Assembly (NCBI GenBank): GCA_028277795.1
Contig: JANQFP010000054.1
Location: 1-58,436 of the forward strand
Direction of reading: 5' to 3'
Length of the DNA stretch: 58,436 nt
Origin: Rhodospirillales bacterium
GTDB taxonomy: Bacteria; Pseudomonadota; Alphaproteobacteria; Rhodospirillales; JANQFP01
Shown: positions 37,149 through 49,428 of the stretch, one piece after another
Position numbering within the stretch: the first letter of the stretch is position 1
How the letters are laid out: each line of letters opens with the position of its first letter
The notes under the pieces: model-generated
The model's database searches: none
What the model saw: only the letters and a program-made list of their open reading frames with translations
What the model was told of the DNA's origin: nothing
Translations under genes and position numbers: made by a program

Positions 37149-39227
37149 ATGACGGCAATGGCGGAAGAGGCACCCGTTCCACTCGATGACGAGGTCGACG
37201 AGGACGAGGAGGAGGGCCGACAGCCTTCCCAGGTCGGTCCCCGCACGCCGGCCGTCCTGTTCGACCGCTATCACGTCAATGCGGACGCCCCGCTGACGGG
37301 GCTGGATTCGCCGTCCGCCCGCGCCTATGCGGTGACCGACCGCCGCGATCCGGGGCGCAAGCTGTTCGCCCTGGTCTGCATGCCGGGCCTGCCCACCCGC
37401 ACCACCGTGATGTCCATCCTCAAGGCCGAGCAGCCGCGAGGCGTGCTGCCGCTGGTGGAATGGGGCACGGTGTTCTGGCCGCCGCTGGGCCAGGCGTGCA
37501 TGGCCGTGGTCTACGAACGGCCTGCCGGGGGGCGGCTCAGCGAAGCCTTCGCCCAGGAGCGCATCAACGAGTTCGACGTGCCGCGGCGGATCATCGAACC
37601 GGTGGTCCAGGCCCTGCACGAGCTGTCCGGGCGCGGCGTTGCGCACCGGGCCATCCGCCTCAACAACCTCTTCTTCATGGATGCGGGGCGCCAGGTACTG
37701 GTGCTCGGCGATTGCGTGACGGCGCCGCCCGGGTTCGACCAGCCGCTGGTCTACGAATCCCTGCCCCGGGCCTTGGCCGCGGCCGGCGGCCGCGGCGTGG
37801 GCGACATGGGGGACGACACCTATGCGCTCGGCGTCACCGTCGTCAGCCTGCTGCTGGGACGGGAGCCGGCGGCGCGCGTGGGGCCGGACGATCTGCTGGT
37901 GGCCAAGGTGGAGCAGGGCACCTATGCCGCGCTGTGCGGCAACGAGCGGCTGCCCATGTCCATGATCGAGCCGCTGCGGGGCCTGCTGCACGACGACGAC
38001 AACGAACGCTGGCGCCTGGAGCAGCTCGACCTGTGGCTCAGCGGCCGGCGCATGACGCCGTCGGGCAAGCGGGCGGTGCCGCGCGCCGACACGCCGATGA
38101 ACTTCGCCGGGCGCAACCACCTGACCGCCCGCACCCTGGCGTGGTTCCTGTGCCGCAACGTGGCCGACGGGGCGCGCGTCATCCGCGGCGGCCACGTGGA
38201 GACGTGGGTGCGGCGCAGCCTCAACAACGCCGATCTGGCCGATCAGATCGCCGAGGCGGTGGAGGCCGCCGAAGCGCACGAAAACGACTACATGGGCAGC
38301 AACGACTACCTGGTCACCAAGATCGCCATCCTGCTGGACCCGCGCGCGCCCATCACCTACCGCGGGATGTCGTTCATGTTGGAAGGATTCGGCGCGGCGG
38401 TAGCAGTGGAGCGCCTGCGCCGGGACGACGTCCAGATCCCCGGCGAGTTCATCGCCCGCGGGTTCGCCACCATCTGGCTGGACGCCCAGACCGGGCCGAA
38501 GATGGGCTTCGCCAATCTGGAACGGATTTTCGCCCAGCTTCGCGCCTATCTGCAGATCCAGGACCCGGGGTACGGAATCGAGCGCTGCCTCTACGAGCTC
38601 AATCCGAGTCTGCCCTGTCAGAGCCCCCTGGTGATTCGTGACTACGTGATCGATCTGGCCGACCTGCTGCCGGCCCTGGACGAGGCGGCCAACCGGGTCG
38701 ACGCCCGCACCAAGCCGGTGGACCGGCACATCGCGGCGTTCATCGCCGCCCACTTCAGCCAGGACGTGGACGCCCACCTCAAGGCGGCGGCCAGCGACGA
38801 CGAGGCCGAATCGGTCATCGCCATGCTGAGCCTGCTGGCCAGCCTGCAGCTCCGCTACAAGACGCCCGGCGTGCTCGGGCTGGCCAGTTGGATCGGCGGA
38901 CTCCTCGGACCGGCCATCGGCACCTACCACAACCGTGCGACCCGCCGCGAGATCGAACGGGAGATCCCCCGCCTGGTCCGCCAGGGGGGACTGACGGAGA
39001 TGTTCGACCTCATCGAGAACACCGAGAAGCGCCGCCGGGACGAGCATGGTTTCCGCACCGCCGTGGCCGAGTTCGCGGCGGCGGATGCGGAGATCCAGGA
39101 GGTCGAGAGCGGCGACGTGGCGCGATCCGAAACGGGGGAACGGCAGGGACAGCAGGCGGCGGCCATGACGTCGGTGGTCATCGCCCTGATCGTGGTCAGC
39201 GTCGTCATCATGGTCGAGATCATGTAG
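37149..39227 (+). CDS. Tail-anchored protein with pseudokinase-like domain
   Basis: A 692-residue protein. A very acidic N-terminus (DDEVDEDEEEG) precedes a protein-kinase-like domain at about 38-315. The HRD loop is HRAIRLNN (166-173) with Ala for the catalytic Asp, the VAIK lysine position reads ALVC, and DFG is replaced by LGDC, so it should not phosphorylate. A large helical region of unknown family (about 330-640) follows. It ends in a single hydrophobic helix (about 672-692, SVVIALIVVSVVIMVEIM) with no tail. A membrane protein gene starts 6 bases later. Confidence 0.75.
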   Translation: MTAMAEEAPVPLDDEVDEDEEEGRQPSQVGPRTPAVLFDRYHVNADAPLTGLDSPSARAYAVTDRRDPGRKLFALVCMPGLPTRTTVMSILKAEQPRGVLPLVEWGTVFWPPLGQACMAVVYERPAGGRLSEAFAQERINEFDVPRRIIEPVVQALHELSGRGVAHRAIRLNNLFFMDAGRQVLVLGDCVTAPPGFDQPLVYESLPRALAAAGGRGVGDMGDDTYALGVTVVSLLLGREPAARVGPDDLLVAKVEQGTYAALCGNERLPMSMIEPLRGLLHDDDNERWRLEQLDLWLSGRRMTPSGKRAVPRADTPMNFAGRNHLTARTLAWFLCRNVADGARVIRGGHVETWVRRSLNNADLADQIAEAVEAAEAHENDYMGSNDYLVTKIAILLDPRAPITYRGMSFMLEGFGAAVAVERLRRDDVQIPGEFIARGFATIWLDAQTGPKMGFANLERIFAQLRAYLQIQDPGYGIERCLYELNPSLPCQSPLVIRDYVIDLADLLPALDEAANRVDARTKPVDRHIAAFIAAHFSQDVDAHLKAAASDDEAESVIAMLSLLASLQLRYKTPGVLGLASWIGGLLGPAIGTYHNRATRREIEREIPRLVRQGGLTEMFDLIENTEKRRRDEHGFRTAVAEFAAADAEIQEVESGDVARSETGERQGQQAAAMTSVVIALIVVSVVIMVEIM

Positions 39228-39233
39228 GGACCC

Positions 39234-39743
39234 ATGGCCAAGCCGGCATCCAGACAGCCCAGACGCAAAGGGGCCGCTCCGGCGGCAGGCCCCCGGCGGG
39301 CCTCGGTGGCGCCGCTGCTGCTGTCCATCGCCGTCGGGCTGATGGTGGTGTTTTCCTTCGCCACCGTCCTGCTGCTGATCTTCGGCATGCTGCCCACCAT
39401 CGTCGCCTTCATCATCGACCGCACTCCCAGCAAGTATTCCGCCTACTGCGTCGGCGGCATGAACGTGAGCGGCGTCTTCCCCTACGTTCTCGAGTTGTGG
39501 AACACCGGCAACAACTTCGCCGTGGCCAAGCACATCCTCACCGATGTCTTCGCCCTGGCGGTCATGTATGGGGCGTCCGGGTTCGGATGGATGGTGTATC
39601 TGGCCGTCCCGCCGGTGGTCGGGGCCTTCCTCACGGTCATGGCGCAGCGCCGGGTGGCCCTGCTGCGCACCACTCAGAGAAACCTCATCGAGGAGTGGGG
39701 CGAGGACGTGGCCAACCCCATGAGCGAGCTGAGAAGGAAGTAG
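39234..39743 (+). CDS. Membrane protein paired with the pseudokinase
   Basis: A 169-residue protein. A basic, proline-rich N-terminus (ASRQPRRKG) leads to two close hydrophobic segments at about 28-60 (LLLSIAVGLMVVFSF, TVLLLIFGMLPTIVAFI). A conserved-looking segment follows (DRTPSKYSAYCVGGMNVSGV, about 61-80), then a third hydrophobic pair at about 100-135. It starts 6 bases after the pseudokinase stop, so they are cotranscribed and may form a membrane complex. No known family is recognised. Confidence 0.65.
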   Translation: MAKPASRQPRRKGAAPAAGPRRASVAPLLLSIAVGLMVVFSFATVLLLIFGMLPTIVAFIIDRTPSKYSAYCVGGMNVSGVFPYVLELWNTGNNFAVAKHILTDVFALAVMYGASGFGWMVYLAVPPVVGAFLTVMAQRRVALLRTTQRNLIEEWGEDVANPMSELRRK

Positions 39744-39775
39744 GACGGGGCCGCCGAGGGGACGGCGGTGACCGG

Positions 39776-40126
39776 CTATCGGCGGCCGCGCCGGCCGACC
39801 AGGAGGGCGGTGAGCCAAACCAGGATGGGCGCCGCCATCACCTTGACCACGTCCCCGAAATGGCGCCCGAGGACATCGGCCATCCCGTCCCGGTCGAGGG
39901 CGGCGAAGCCGTCCACGCCCCAGGCCGTCCAGATGTCGAACCCTTCCACGGCCACGGTGAAGGCGAGACCGGGAAGCAGCGCCACGCCCCATGTCAGGGG
40001 CCGGCGGAACAGGAGGCAGGTGGCGAGGTAGAGCACGAGCCCGAGGTAGACGACGAAGGTCTCGCCGGACACGGGCAGGACCGCCTGGATGGCGTCCTTC
40101 AGGTCCGCATAGAGCCCGCTTCCCAT
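39776..40126 (-). CDS. Small polytopic membrane protein, hypothetical
   Basis: A 116-residue protein with three hydrophobic segments: about 22-40 (ETFVVYLGLVLYLATCLLF), 45-62 and 93-112 (VVKVMAAPILVWLTALLVG). The size and layout resemble small VanZ-like proteins found near polysaccharide genes, but I cannot confirm that family. It lies 49 bases past the nucleotide-sugar dehydrogenase and may be the last gene of that operon. Confidence 0.55.
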   Translation of the reverse strand: MGSGLYADLKDAIQAVLPVSGETFVVYLGLVLYLATCLLFRRPLTWGVALLPGLAFTVAVEGFDIWTAWGVDGFAALDRDGMADVLGRHFGDVVKVMAAPILVWLTALLVGRRGRR

Positions 40127-40175
40127 GTCACCAATCCAGCAAGGTGCGGCGCATCGGGCCCGACCGGGGGCCGGC

Positions 40176-41458
<1,283 letters not shown>

Positions 41459-41462
<4 letters not shown>

Positions 41463-42475
41463 GATGCCGCTCCGTAGTAGTCCATATACCACTCGACGAA
41501 TCGGGCGACGCCCACCTCGACCGGGGTCGCCGGGCGATAGCCGGCGTCGCGCATGAGGTCATCCACATCGGCCCAGGTGGCCGCAACGTCGCCCGGCTGC
41601 ATGGGCAGCAGGTTCTTGGTCGCCGTGCGCCCCAGGCACTCCTCCAGGACTTCGATGTAGCGCATCAGCTCCACCGGCTGGCTGTTGCCGATGTTGTAGA
41701 CCCGGAACGGGGCGGTGGCGCTCGATCCGGGGTCCGGGTCGTCGCCGCCGGCGTCGGCGTCTGGGCCGGGAACGCGGTCGAGCAGACGCACGACTCCGTC
41801 GGCGATGTCGTCGATGTAGGTGAAGTCCCGTCGCATCCGGCCTTCATTGAAGACGTCGATGGGCCGTCCCTCCAGGATCGCCTGCGTGAACAGGAACAGG
41901 GCCATGTCGGGCCGTCCCCAGGGGCCGTAGACGGTGAAGAACCTCAGCCCCGTGGTCGGCAGCCCGAACAGGTGGCTGTAGGTATGGGCCATCAGCTCGT
42001 TGGCCCGCTTGGTGGCTCCGTAGAGGCTGATGGGGTGATCCACGCCGTCGTGGATCGAGAACGGCATCTGCGTGTTGGTGCCGTAGACCGAGCTCGACGA
42101 TGCGTAGACCAGATGTTTCGCGTCCACCGCCCGGCATCCCTCGAGGATGTTGAGGAAGCCGATCAGATTGGTATCCGCGTACGCGTGGGGATTGGTGAGG
42201 CTGTAGCGGACCCCCGCCTGGGCGGCCAGGTTGATGACCGCGTCCGGGCGGAATTCGGCGAACAACGCGGCGACGGCCTCGCGGTCGGCGATGTCGATCC
42301 GCGCCTCGGCGAAGCCATCCTGGTCGGCGATCCGCGCCAGGCGCGCCTCCTTCAAGGTGACGTCGTAATAGGGTGTGAGATTGTCGACCCCGACCACCTG
42401 GTCGCCACGGGCGAGCAGGTTCAGCGCCACGTGATTGCCGATGAATCCGGCGGTCCCGGTGACCAAGATCCTCAT
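41459..42475 (-). CDS. NAD-dependent epimerase (UDP-glucuronate 4-epimerase-like)
   Basis: A 338-residue extended SDR. VTGTAGFIGNHVALNLLARG (about 5-24) binds NAD. ASSSSVYG and YGATKRANE (Tyr and Lys of YxxxK) are catalytic. TGLRFFTVYGPWGRPDMALF is typical of UDP-glucuronate epimerases. ATG 42475 is preferred, with AGGAG about 10 bases upstream; GTG 42481 is in frame. It works with the overlapping dehydrogenase to make precursor sugars. Confidence 0.9.
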
Positions 42476-42631
42476 CCCCACGCCTCTCCTCAGGGCCGCC
42501 CGTCATGGAATTGGTGCCCGGTCGGTACGGGCACGGGCGGCAAGTTAGCCCAAGCCGGTGAGATTAGGAAGGACACAACGGCAGGTGTAGTCGTCAGGCG
42601 TCACAATGACCGGGAATGCCGATTCGTCGCG

Positions 42632-43992
<1,361 letters not shown>

Positions 43993-43996
<4 letters not shown>

Positions 43997-46149
43997 GTCG
44001 CGATGCTCCTGTTGGCGTCCAATCGGACCACGCGGGAGGATTCGGCCACCGGCAGAACGACCCGCATGACGGTCCCTTTTCCGGGCGTGCTCGACACCTC
44101 AAGTCGGCCGCCCATCTCACGCACGAGCTGCCGCGCCTGATAGGCGCCGAGGCCGTACCCGGCGGGCTTGGCCGTATCGAGGGGGCGGAACAACTGGTTG
44201 CGGATGAACTCCGCGTCCATGCCCGGGCCGTCGTCCTCCACCTCGATCACGGCCTCGCCACCCACCGACGCCTGCCGCAGCGCCACGTGGCCGTCCTCTC
44301 CGGCCGCTTCGATGGCATTCTGCATGAGATGGTCGAGGACCGAGGCCAGGGTGTCCTCGTCGATCACGGCGGCGACGCCGCCCGCCTGGATGTCCACTTC
44401 CAGGCCCGTCTTCTGCTTGTGCCAGCGATCGGTGACCCGCGCCAGAAGCGGGCCGAGGGGCACGGGCACGGCCTCCTTATCGGGGGCCTCCGGCCGCATC
44501 GTCGGTCGCGGCCCGGCGCGTTCGGCCTTGAACTGCTCGAGCAGCTCCTTCATGCGGACCACCGAGTTGCCGACGGTGGCCAGCATGTCCTTCTGGAATT
44601 CCGGGTTGTCCCCGTAGCGCTCGGCGTTCTTCAACATCAGCGACATCTGGCCGACCACGTTCTTGATGTCGTGGACGATGAAGGCGAAACGCCGGTTGAA
44701 GTCCTCCAGCCGCTTGGCGTCGGACAGGGCATTGGCGGCCTGCTCCTCGGCCAGGTAGCTGGCCGCCTGGCCGCCCACGGCCTTGAGGAGGTCGTAGGTC
44801 TCCCAGTCGAGGACCCGTTTCACCCGCGGCAGCCCGAGGACCATGAAGGCGCGCAGGGTCTCCCGGTGCACCAGCGGGATCACCAGACTGGCGCGGGGAT
44901 GGTCGATCAGCCATCCGGGCACGGTCAGCTCCCTGTAGCGCTGCCGATCGGCCCGGAACTCGTCGAGGTCGATGATCCAGTGGGTGCGGTCGAGGAACCG
45001 GACGAACGGGCTGTCCTCGCGCTCGCCGGGGAACCCCTCGTCGGGCAGGGGGCCCGAGAAATGCCACCGGGCGGTGGGCAGATAGGCATGGTCTTCCGGG
45101 CGCAGGACCCAGAGCCCGCCCGACGTGCTGTCGGTGATGTTGGCGACGGCCCGGACGATGCGGTCGTGCAGCGCCGTGGCCCGCTCGTCCGGGGCCACGG
45201 TCTGGGTGAACCGCAGCCACTCCTCCCGATAATCGAAGGTGTAGCTGAAGAAGTGCTTGCTGACCCACACCTTGACCCGGGACCGGAACGATCCCGACGA
45301 GAAGATCACCACCAGGATCAGAAGGGCGCCGGTCAGGAAGATGATCTGGAAAACCGGGCCCCAGCCGCCGCCGACCTCCTTCAGGTAGAAGCCGGCCGCC
45401 GCCATCAGCAGCAGATACATCCCCGTCCCCAGGAGCGCCGCCGTGTGGAAGACCATCTTGCGCGAGACGTGGATGTCGATCTCCCAGGACCGCGAGCGCG
45501 AGGTGGACACGGCGATCAGGGGCACCGCCAGCATGCTGACGAATCCGCGGGCCTGCATCAGCGTCGGGTCGACCCGGTTGAACAACGCTGCGTCCGCATA
45601 GAGGAAGAAGTCGTAGCTGAACAGGGCGCCGAGCCCGAAGCACAGGTGCTTGATCGACCACCGCCCGTCCTCGTCGGCATTGCGGAACAGGTTTTCCAGC
45701 AGGAGAAGCCCGAGCACGGCGAGCAGCACGTAGGCCGCGCCGGACATCATGGTCAGCCGCGTCGTGCCATCTCCGGCGCTTAAGATCCCGGCACCCAGGT
45801 GCCTGGTCACCGTCAAGCCCGCCGCGACGACGCCGACCACGGCAACCGCTGCATAGATGAGGAAGGTCAATCGACCGGACCGGGCGTCGCGCCGCATGCC
45901 GGCCAGGGAAGCCAGCACCACCAGCCAGACGACGGCGCGCGCGGTCTCCAGCAGCTCGGCCGCCAACGGGGTGACCGACCATGCCTCGGACGCGGCGACC
46001 ATCCCCGCCCACACGGCCGACGTGCCGCAGGCGATCAGGATCATCGTCTTGTAGCGGCTCCGGGACCGGCTGACCGAAATCAACAGGGTCAACGCCAGGA
46101 AGGCGACTCCGCAGAGGGCGTAGCTGATGAACGCGATGCCCATGGTCAC
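43993..46149 (-). CDS. prsK: PEP-CTERM system histidine kinase PrsK
   Basis: A 718-residue sensor kinase. About nine hydrophobic segments fill the first about 295 residues. A GAF-like region follows (about 325-480). The DHp helix has FIVHDIKNVVGQMSLM with the phospho-accepting His, and the HATPase_c domain has LMQNAIEAAGE, VEDDGPGMD and GYGLGAY. This matches the PEP-CTERM kinase PrsK that pairs with PrsR. GTG 46149 is used because GAGGTGG is about 10 bases upstream; ATG 46143 is the alternative. Confidence 0.93.
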
Positions 46150-46276
46150 CGCCCGGCGTCCACCTCACGGCAGGACACAACCCGCCACGCGGCCGCTCGA
46201 TCGGCGGCCCCGCCGGCCGCCCAATGACGCCGCCTTGGTCTCCACGGCTGGGCGCTCGCCATCTCGAATGCTCCGC

Positions 46277-47725
46277 TCACCGTGCCACGTCGGCCCACAG
46301 GACGACCCTGACCGTCTGGACGATGATCAGGATGTCGAGAAACAGGCTGCTGTTCTTGATGTAATAGAGATCGTACGACAGTTTCCTTTTCGCGTCCTCC
46401 TCGGAAGAGCCGTACGGGAAATTGGTCTGGGCCCAGCCGGTGATTCCCGGCTTGGCGCGGTGGCGTTCGTTGTAATAGGGGACGGCCTTGCTCAAGGTCT
46501 CGACGAAGAAAGGCCGTTCCGGACGTGGCCCGACGAAACTCATTTCCCCTTTGAGGACGTTGATGACCTGGGGGATCTCGTCGACGCGGGTTTTGCGCAT
46601 GAAGCGCCCGAAGGAGGTGATCCGATCGTCGTCGGCGGTGGACCATCGGGGGACCCCGTCGCGCTCGGCGTCCACCCGCATGCTGCGGAACTTGAGAAGC
46701 TCGAACGTGCGGCCGTTCAGGCCCACCCGTTCCTGCCGGTAGAACACCGGGCCGCGGCTGGTCGCCTTGATTCCGATGATGGCGAACAGGAACAAGGGCA
46801 CGGTGAAGATCAGGAACGCCGCGCTGAAGACCACGTCGAAGATGCGCTCGACGAAGCGCAGAAACCAATTGATGCGGAACCCATCGGAGAAGATCAGCCA
46901 GCCCGGCTGCAGCTCGTCGAGGTCGAGATACCCCGCCTCGCGCTCCCAAAACGTGGCGAAGGGCGTCACGCGTGTGCCGACCATCTTGCATTCCAGCAGG
47001 TCCCACACCGGGAGTCCCGGGCCCAGGCGGCCGCGCGGGCGTCGCCGGTCCTCCGAGGCGACCACCACCTCCTCGATCTGGTTCTCCGCAATGAAGTTGG
47101 CGAGGGCGTGCCGGCGCTCCAACAGATCCCCCGAGAGGGTCGGGGTCAGATCGTGGCCCGTATCCTCGTCCCCGAGGCGCACGTAGCCGACCACCGTGAA
47201 ATGGCCTTTGTCGGTATGGCGCATCAGGTCGTCGATCCGCGCCGCCAGCTTGCCGCTTCCGAGGACCAGGACCCGCCGCCTGAAGACGTCCAGGTTGACG
47301 GCCTCGATGAAGATGATGCGCACCGCGATGATCAGCAGGTAGAACAGGACGAGCCCGATCATGCAGGCCGGATAGTAGGGCGCCGTCGTCTCGCCGGTGA
47401 CCAGGAAGTAGAGGTACAGGGCAACGGACACGGCGACGAAGACCACCGGGAAGGTGACCGCACTTCGCCCGATGGCGCCGCCGAGATCGAAAAAGACGGA
47501 GCGGTTGTAGAGCCCGACCGACGCGACCATCAAGAAGTTGACCACGGTCACCAGGATGATCAGGCGCTGGTCGACGACCTCGTGGGTGATCTTGGTCCCC
47601 ACGCCGAGAAAGCCGAAGACGTTGAAATAGGTCAGGGCCAGCAACAGAACGTAGAGGAGAACTGCCTCCAGGGCCGCCAGCACGATCGCCTGAAAAGCAA
47701 TGTAGTGGCCGAACAGGCGCAGCAA
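46277..47725 (-). CDS. Exopolysaccharide sugar transferase, EpsB/PEP-CTERM type
   Basis: A 482-residue polyprenyl-phosphate sugar-1-phosphate transferase that starts exopolysaccharide repeat units at the inner membrane. Four to five hydrophobic segments fill residues 1-145, and a Rossmann-like region (RRVLVLGSGKLAARI) follows. After another membrane segment comes the catalytic bacterial sugar transferase domain with GPVFYRQERVGLNGRTFELL, KTRVDEIPQVINVLKGEMS, VGPRPERP and KPGITGWAQ. The architecture fits the TIGR03013-type transferase that accompanies exosortase loci. The start is TTG 47725. Confidence 0.92.
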   Translation of the reverse strand: MLRLFGHYIAFQAIVLAALEAVLLYVLLLALTYFNVFGFLGVGTKITHEVVDQRLIILVTVVNFLMVASVGLYNRSVFFDLGGAIGRSAVTFPVVFVAVSVALYLYFLVTGETTAPYYPACMIGLVLFYLLIIAVRIIFIEAVNLDVFRRRVLVLGSGKLAARIDDLMRHTDKGHFTVVGYVRLGDEDTGHDLTPTLSGDLLERRHALANFIAENQIEEVVVASEDRRRPRGRLGPGLPVWDLLECKMVGTRVTPFATFWEREAGYLDLDELQPGWLIFSDGFRINWFLRFVERIFDVVFSAAFLIFTVPLFLFAIIGIKATSRGPVFYRQERVGLNGRTFELLKFRSMRVDAERDGVPRWSTADDDRITSFGRFMRKTRVDEIPQVINVLKGEMSFVGPRPERPFFVETLSKAVPYYNERHRAKPGITGWAQTNFPYGSSEEDAKRKLSYDLYYIKNSSLFLDILIIVQTVRVVLWADVAR

Positions 47726-47823
47726 GACGTCAAACCCCCGGGTGCCAAGGCGCGGACGGGGCGTAGAATGCCCCGCTCCCGTTCATCATTCAAGCGCCAG
47801 CCCGCGGCCACGGCCGCCCGGTG

Positions 47824-48942
47824 TCATGGCCGGTCACCGGTCGCCGTCCGGCGCCGCACCGCCTTGCGCACCAGATGGGGGACGAGGATGTGCAGGGGCA
47901 TGCGCAGGTAGTGGGAGCGCACGAAGAGCAGCCACAACGCCAAGCCGGTCAAGGGATCCCGGGCCGTCTGATGGGTTGGGCGGAGCGCCCGGAGAAAGAA
48001 GGCGTCCATCAGGGCCCGCGTCGCCGATCCCGGCTGCCCGGCCGCTGCCGCGCGGATGGCGTCGGCGGGGACGGGGGTGGCGAGGACGGCGACGGTGTAG
48101 CGCAGGGCATAGTAGAGCACCCGGCTGAGGTCGAGGTCCCGGGCGCGCGTCACCAGCGTCGGCCAAAAGGCCGAATCGCTGCCGAAATGACGGAGCAGCT
48201 CATCCAGGTCCGAGAGATCGCGGAGGCCGCGGTCGAACTCGCCTTCGTTGAACAGATGGACGGCGCTGTGCAGGACCATGTCCGGCGGCGCCAGCACCCT
48301 CAGGCCACCGAGGCCCGTCACCGGCCGGGCAGCGTCGAGCAGGCTCTGTGCATCGGGCTTCACCCGGGCGGTCAGGGGGACGATGGTATGGTGCACGTCG
48401 ATCACCGATCCCCTTTGCAGGTTGTGCATGGGCGGGATCTGGTGCGTCCAGTCGCGGTAGTAGTGCTGGTCGTAGGTGTCGAGGTCGGCGGGCACCCAGC
48501 CGTGGCGCTGAAGGGTCTCCTCGACGAGTCCGATCCGGTCCTTGGGCACCATGACGTCGATGTCGGTGTATGTGCGGCCGCGCGCGGCCGGTAGGCGGGC
48601 CATGGCGTAGGCGGCCCCTTTCAGCAGCAGGACAGGCGTATCGATCTCGGCGAGCGCCCGGTGAATGCAGGCCACCTCCCACCGGGTGTCCCGGGCCTGC
48701 TTGGCGGCCAGGGTGCGCGCCCCCTCGAGATGGAGGCGGGGCCGTTCGGGTACGGAGTCGAGCAATCCGTTCTCTTCCAGGCGCAGACACAGGCGTGCCA
48801 GCAGCCCCGCACGCCGGGCCTGGCGCACCAACAGATCCCAGGTCCGCAGGTCCAGGCCAGGTGCCCGCTCCGGCCGGCGCAGGACGGACGGCACCAGGTC
48901 CGAGGCTTGGGTCGAGGGTCGGGCGCCGTCGGGTGCGGTCAT
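47824..48942 (-). CDS. Nucleotidyltransferase family protein (NTP_transf_5), HPr-rel-A locus
   Basis: A 372-residue protein matching the NTP_transf_5 family: VLLLKGAAYAMARL (about 110) and TYTDIDVMVPKD with the metal-binding Asp-x-Asp. DVHHTIVPLTAR and ppdMVLHSAVHLFNEGEF-like blocks follow. It is cytoplasmic and possibly modifies a protein or peptide. ATG 48942 is preferred; ATG 48984 is in frame. It sits directly after the PqqD-like and HprK-like genes, the usual grouping of the HPr-rel-A system. Confidence 0.85.
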   Translation of the reverse strand: MTAPDGARPSTQASDLVPSVLRRPERAPGLDLRTWDLLVRQARRAGLLARLCLRLEENGLLDSVPERPRLHLEGARTLAAKQARDTRWEVACIHRALAEIDTPVLLLKGAAYAMARLPAARGRTYTDIDVMVPKDRIGLVEETLQRHGWVPADLDTYDQHYYRDWTHQIPPMHNLQRGSVIDVHHTIVPLTARVKPDAQSLLDAARPVTGLGGLRVLAPPDMVLHSAVHLFNEGEFDRGLRDLSDLDELLRHFGSDSAFWPTLVTRARDLDLSRVLYYALRYTVAVLATPVPADAIRAAAAGQPGSATRALMDAFFLRALRPTHQTARDPLTGLALWLLFVRSHYLRMPLHILVPHLVRKAVRRRTATGDRP

Positions 48943-48997
48943 GGCGGGACGTGCGCCGCGATGGTCCCGACCCCTCCCGACCATGAAGCGCCGCCGG

Positions 48998-49306
48998 TCA
49001 TGACGGGCCGTTCCCGCGTGCGACAAAGGATTCCACCAGATCGAGTCGGCGGAACAGATTGAGGGCCGTGGCCGCCCAGGTGCGGAGCTCGTCATCGGGC
49101 TCCACGCCCAGGTCCGCCGACAGCCGGGAGACCACCTCGTCGAGGGTGGCCGGATGGCGGCTCAACTCCTGAAGGACCCGCGCGGCAACGGCGTCCAGCC
49201 GGTGGGTGTCGCCGGTCAGGTCGTTGTAGACGACGAACTCGTCGTTCCACGACCGCCACTTGAGCGCCGCCTCCGGCACGCCCCTCCACCTCCGCTCACC
49301 GGTCAT
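48998..49306 (-). CDS. HPr-rel-A system PqqD-family peptide chaperone
   Basis: A 102-residue protein of the PqqD-like (RiPP recognition element) type. WNDEFVVYNDLTGDTHRLDA is the beta-hairpin entry, then ARVLQELSRHPATLDEVVSRL forms the winged-helix part. PqqD domains bind leader peptides and deliver them to modifying enzymes. It is flanked by an HprK-like kinase and a nucleotidyltransferase, matching the HPr-rel-A arrangement. Its peptide partner may be the small Tat-signal protein encoded nearby. Confidence 0.88.
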   Translation of the reverse strand: MTGERRWRGVPEAALKWRSWNDEFVVYNDLTGDTHRLDAVAARVLQELSRHPATLDEVVSRLSADLGVEPDDELRTWAATALNLFRRLDLVESFVARGNGPS

Positions 49307-49428
49307 GGAGTCCCCGACGACCGTGTGTCCGCTCCCGTAGCCACAAAGACAGGCCCTGACAAATCAACGCGCTAGCCACCAACACACGGTAACAACGCTG
49401 ACCGGCGCATGGCAAGGCGGGCGGGCTC

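Noticed and set aside
36942..39992. A 1016-residue minus-strand frame opposite the pseudokinase region.
   Set aside because: Same antisense signature, no motif, and it runs across two well-supported plus-strand genes.
47726..47760. A TTGGCAC sequence on the minus strand upstream of the sugar transferase as a sigma-54 promoter.
   Set aside because: The -24 half is perfect but no GC lies 10 bases downstream, and no PrsR box is nearby.
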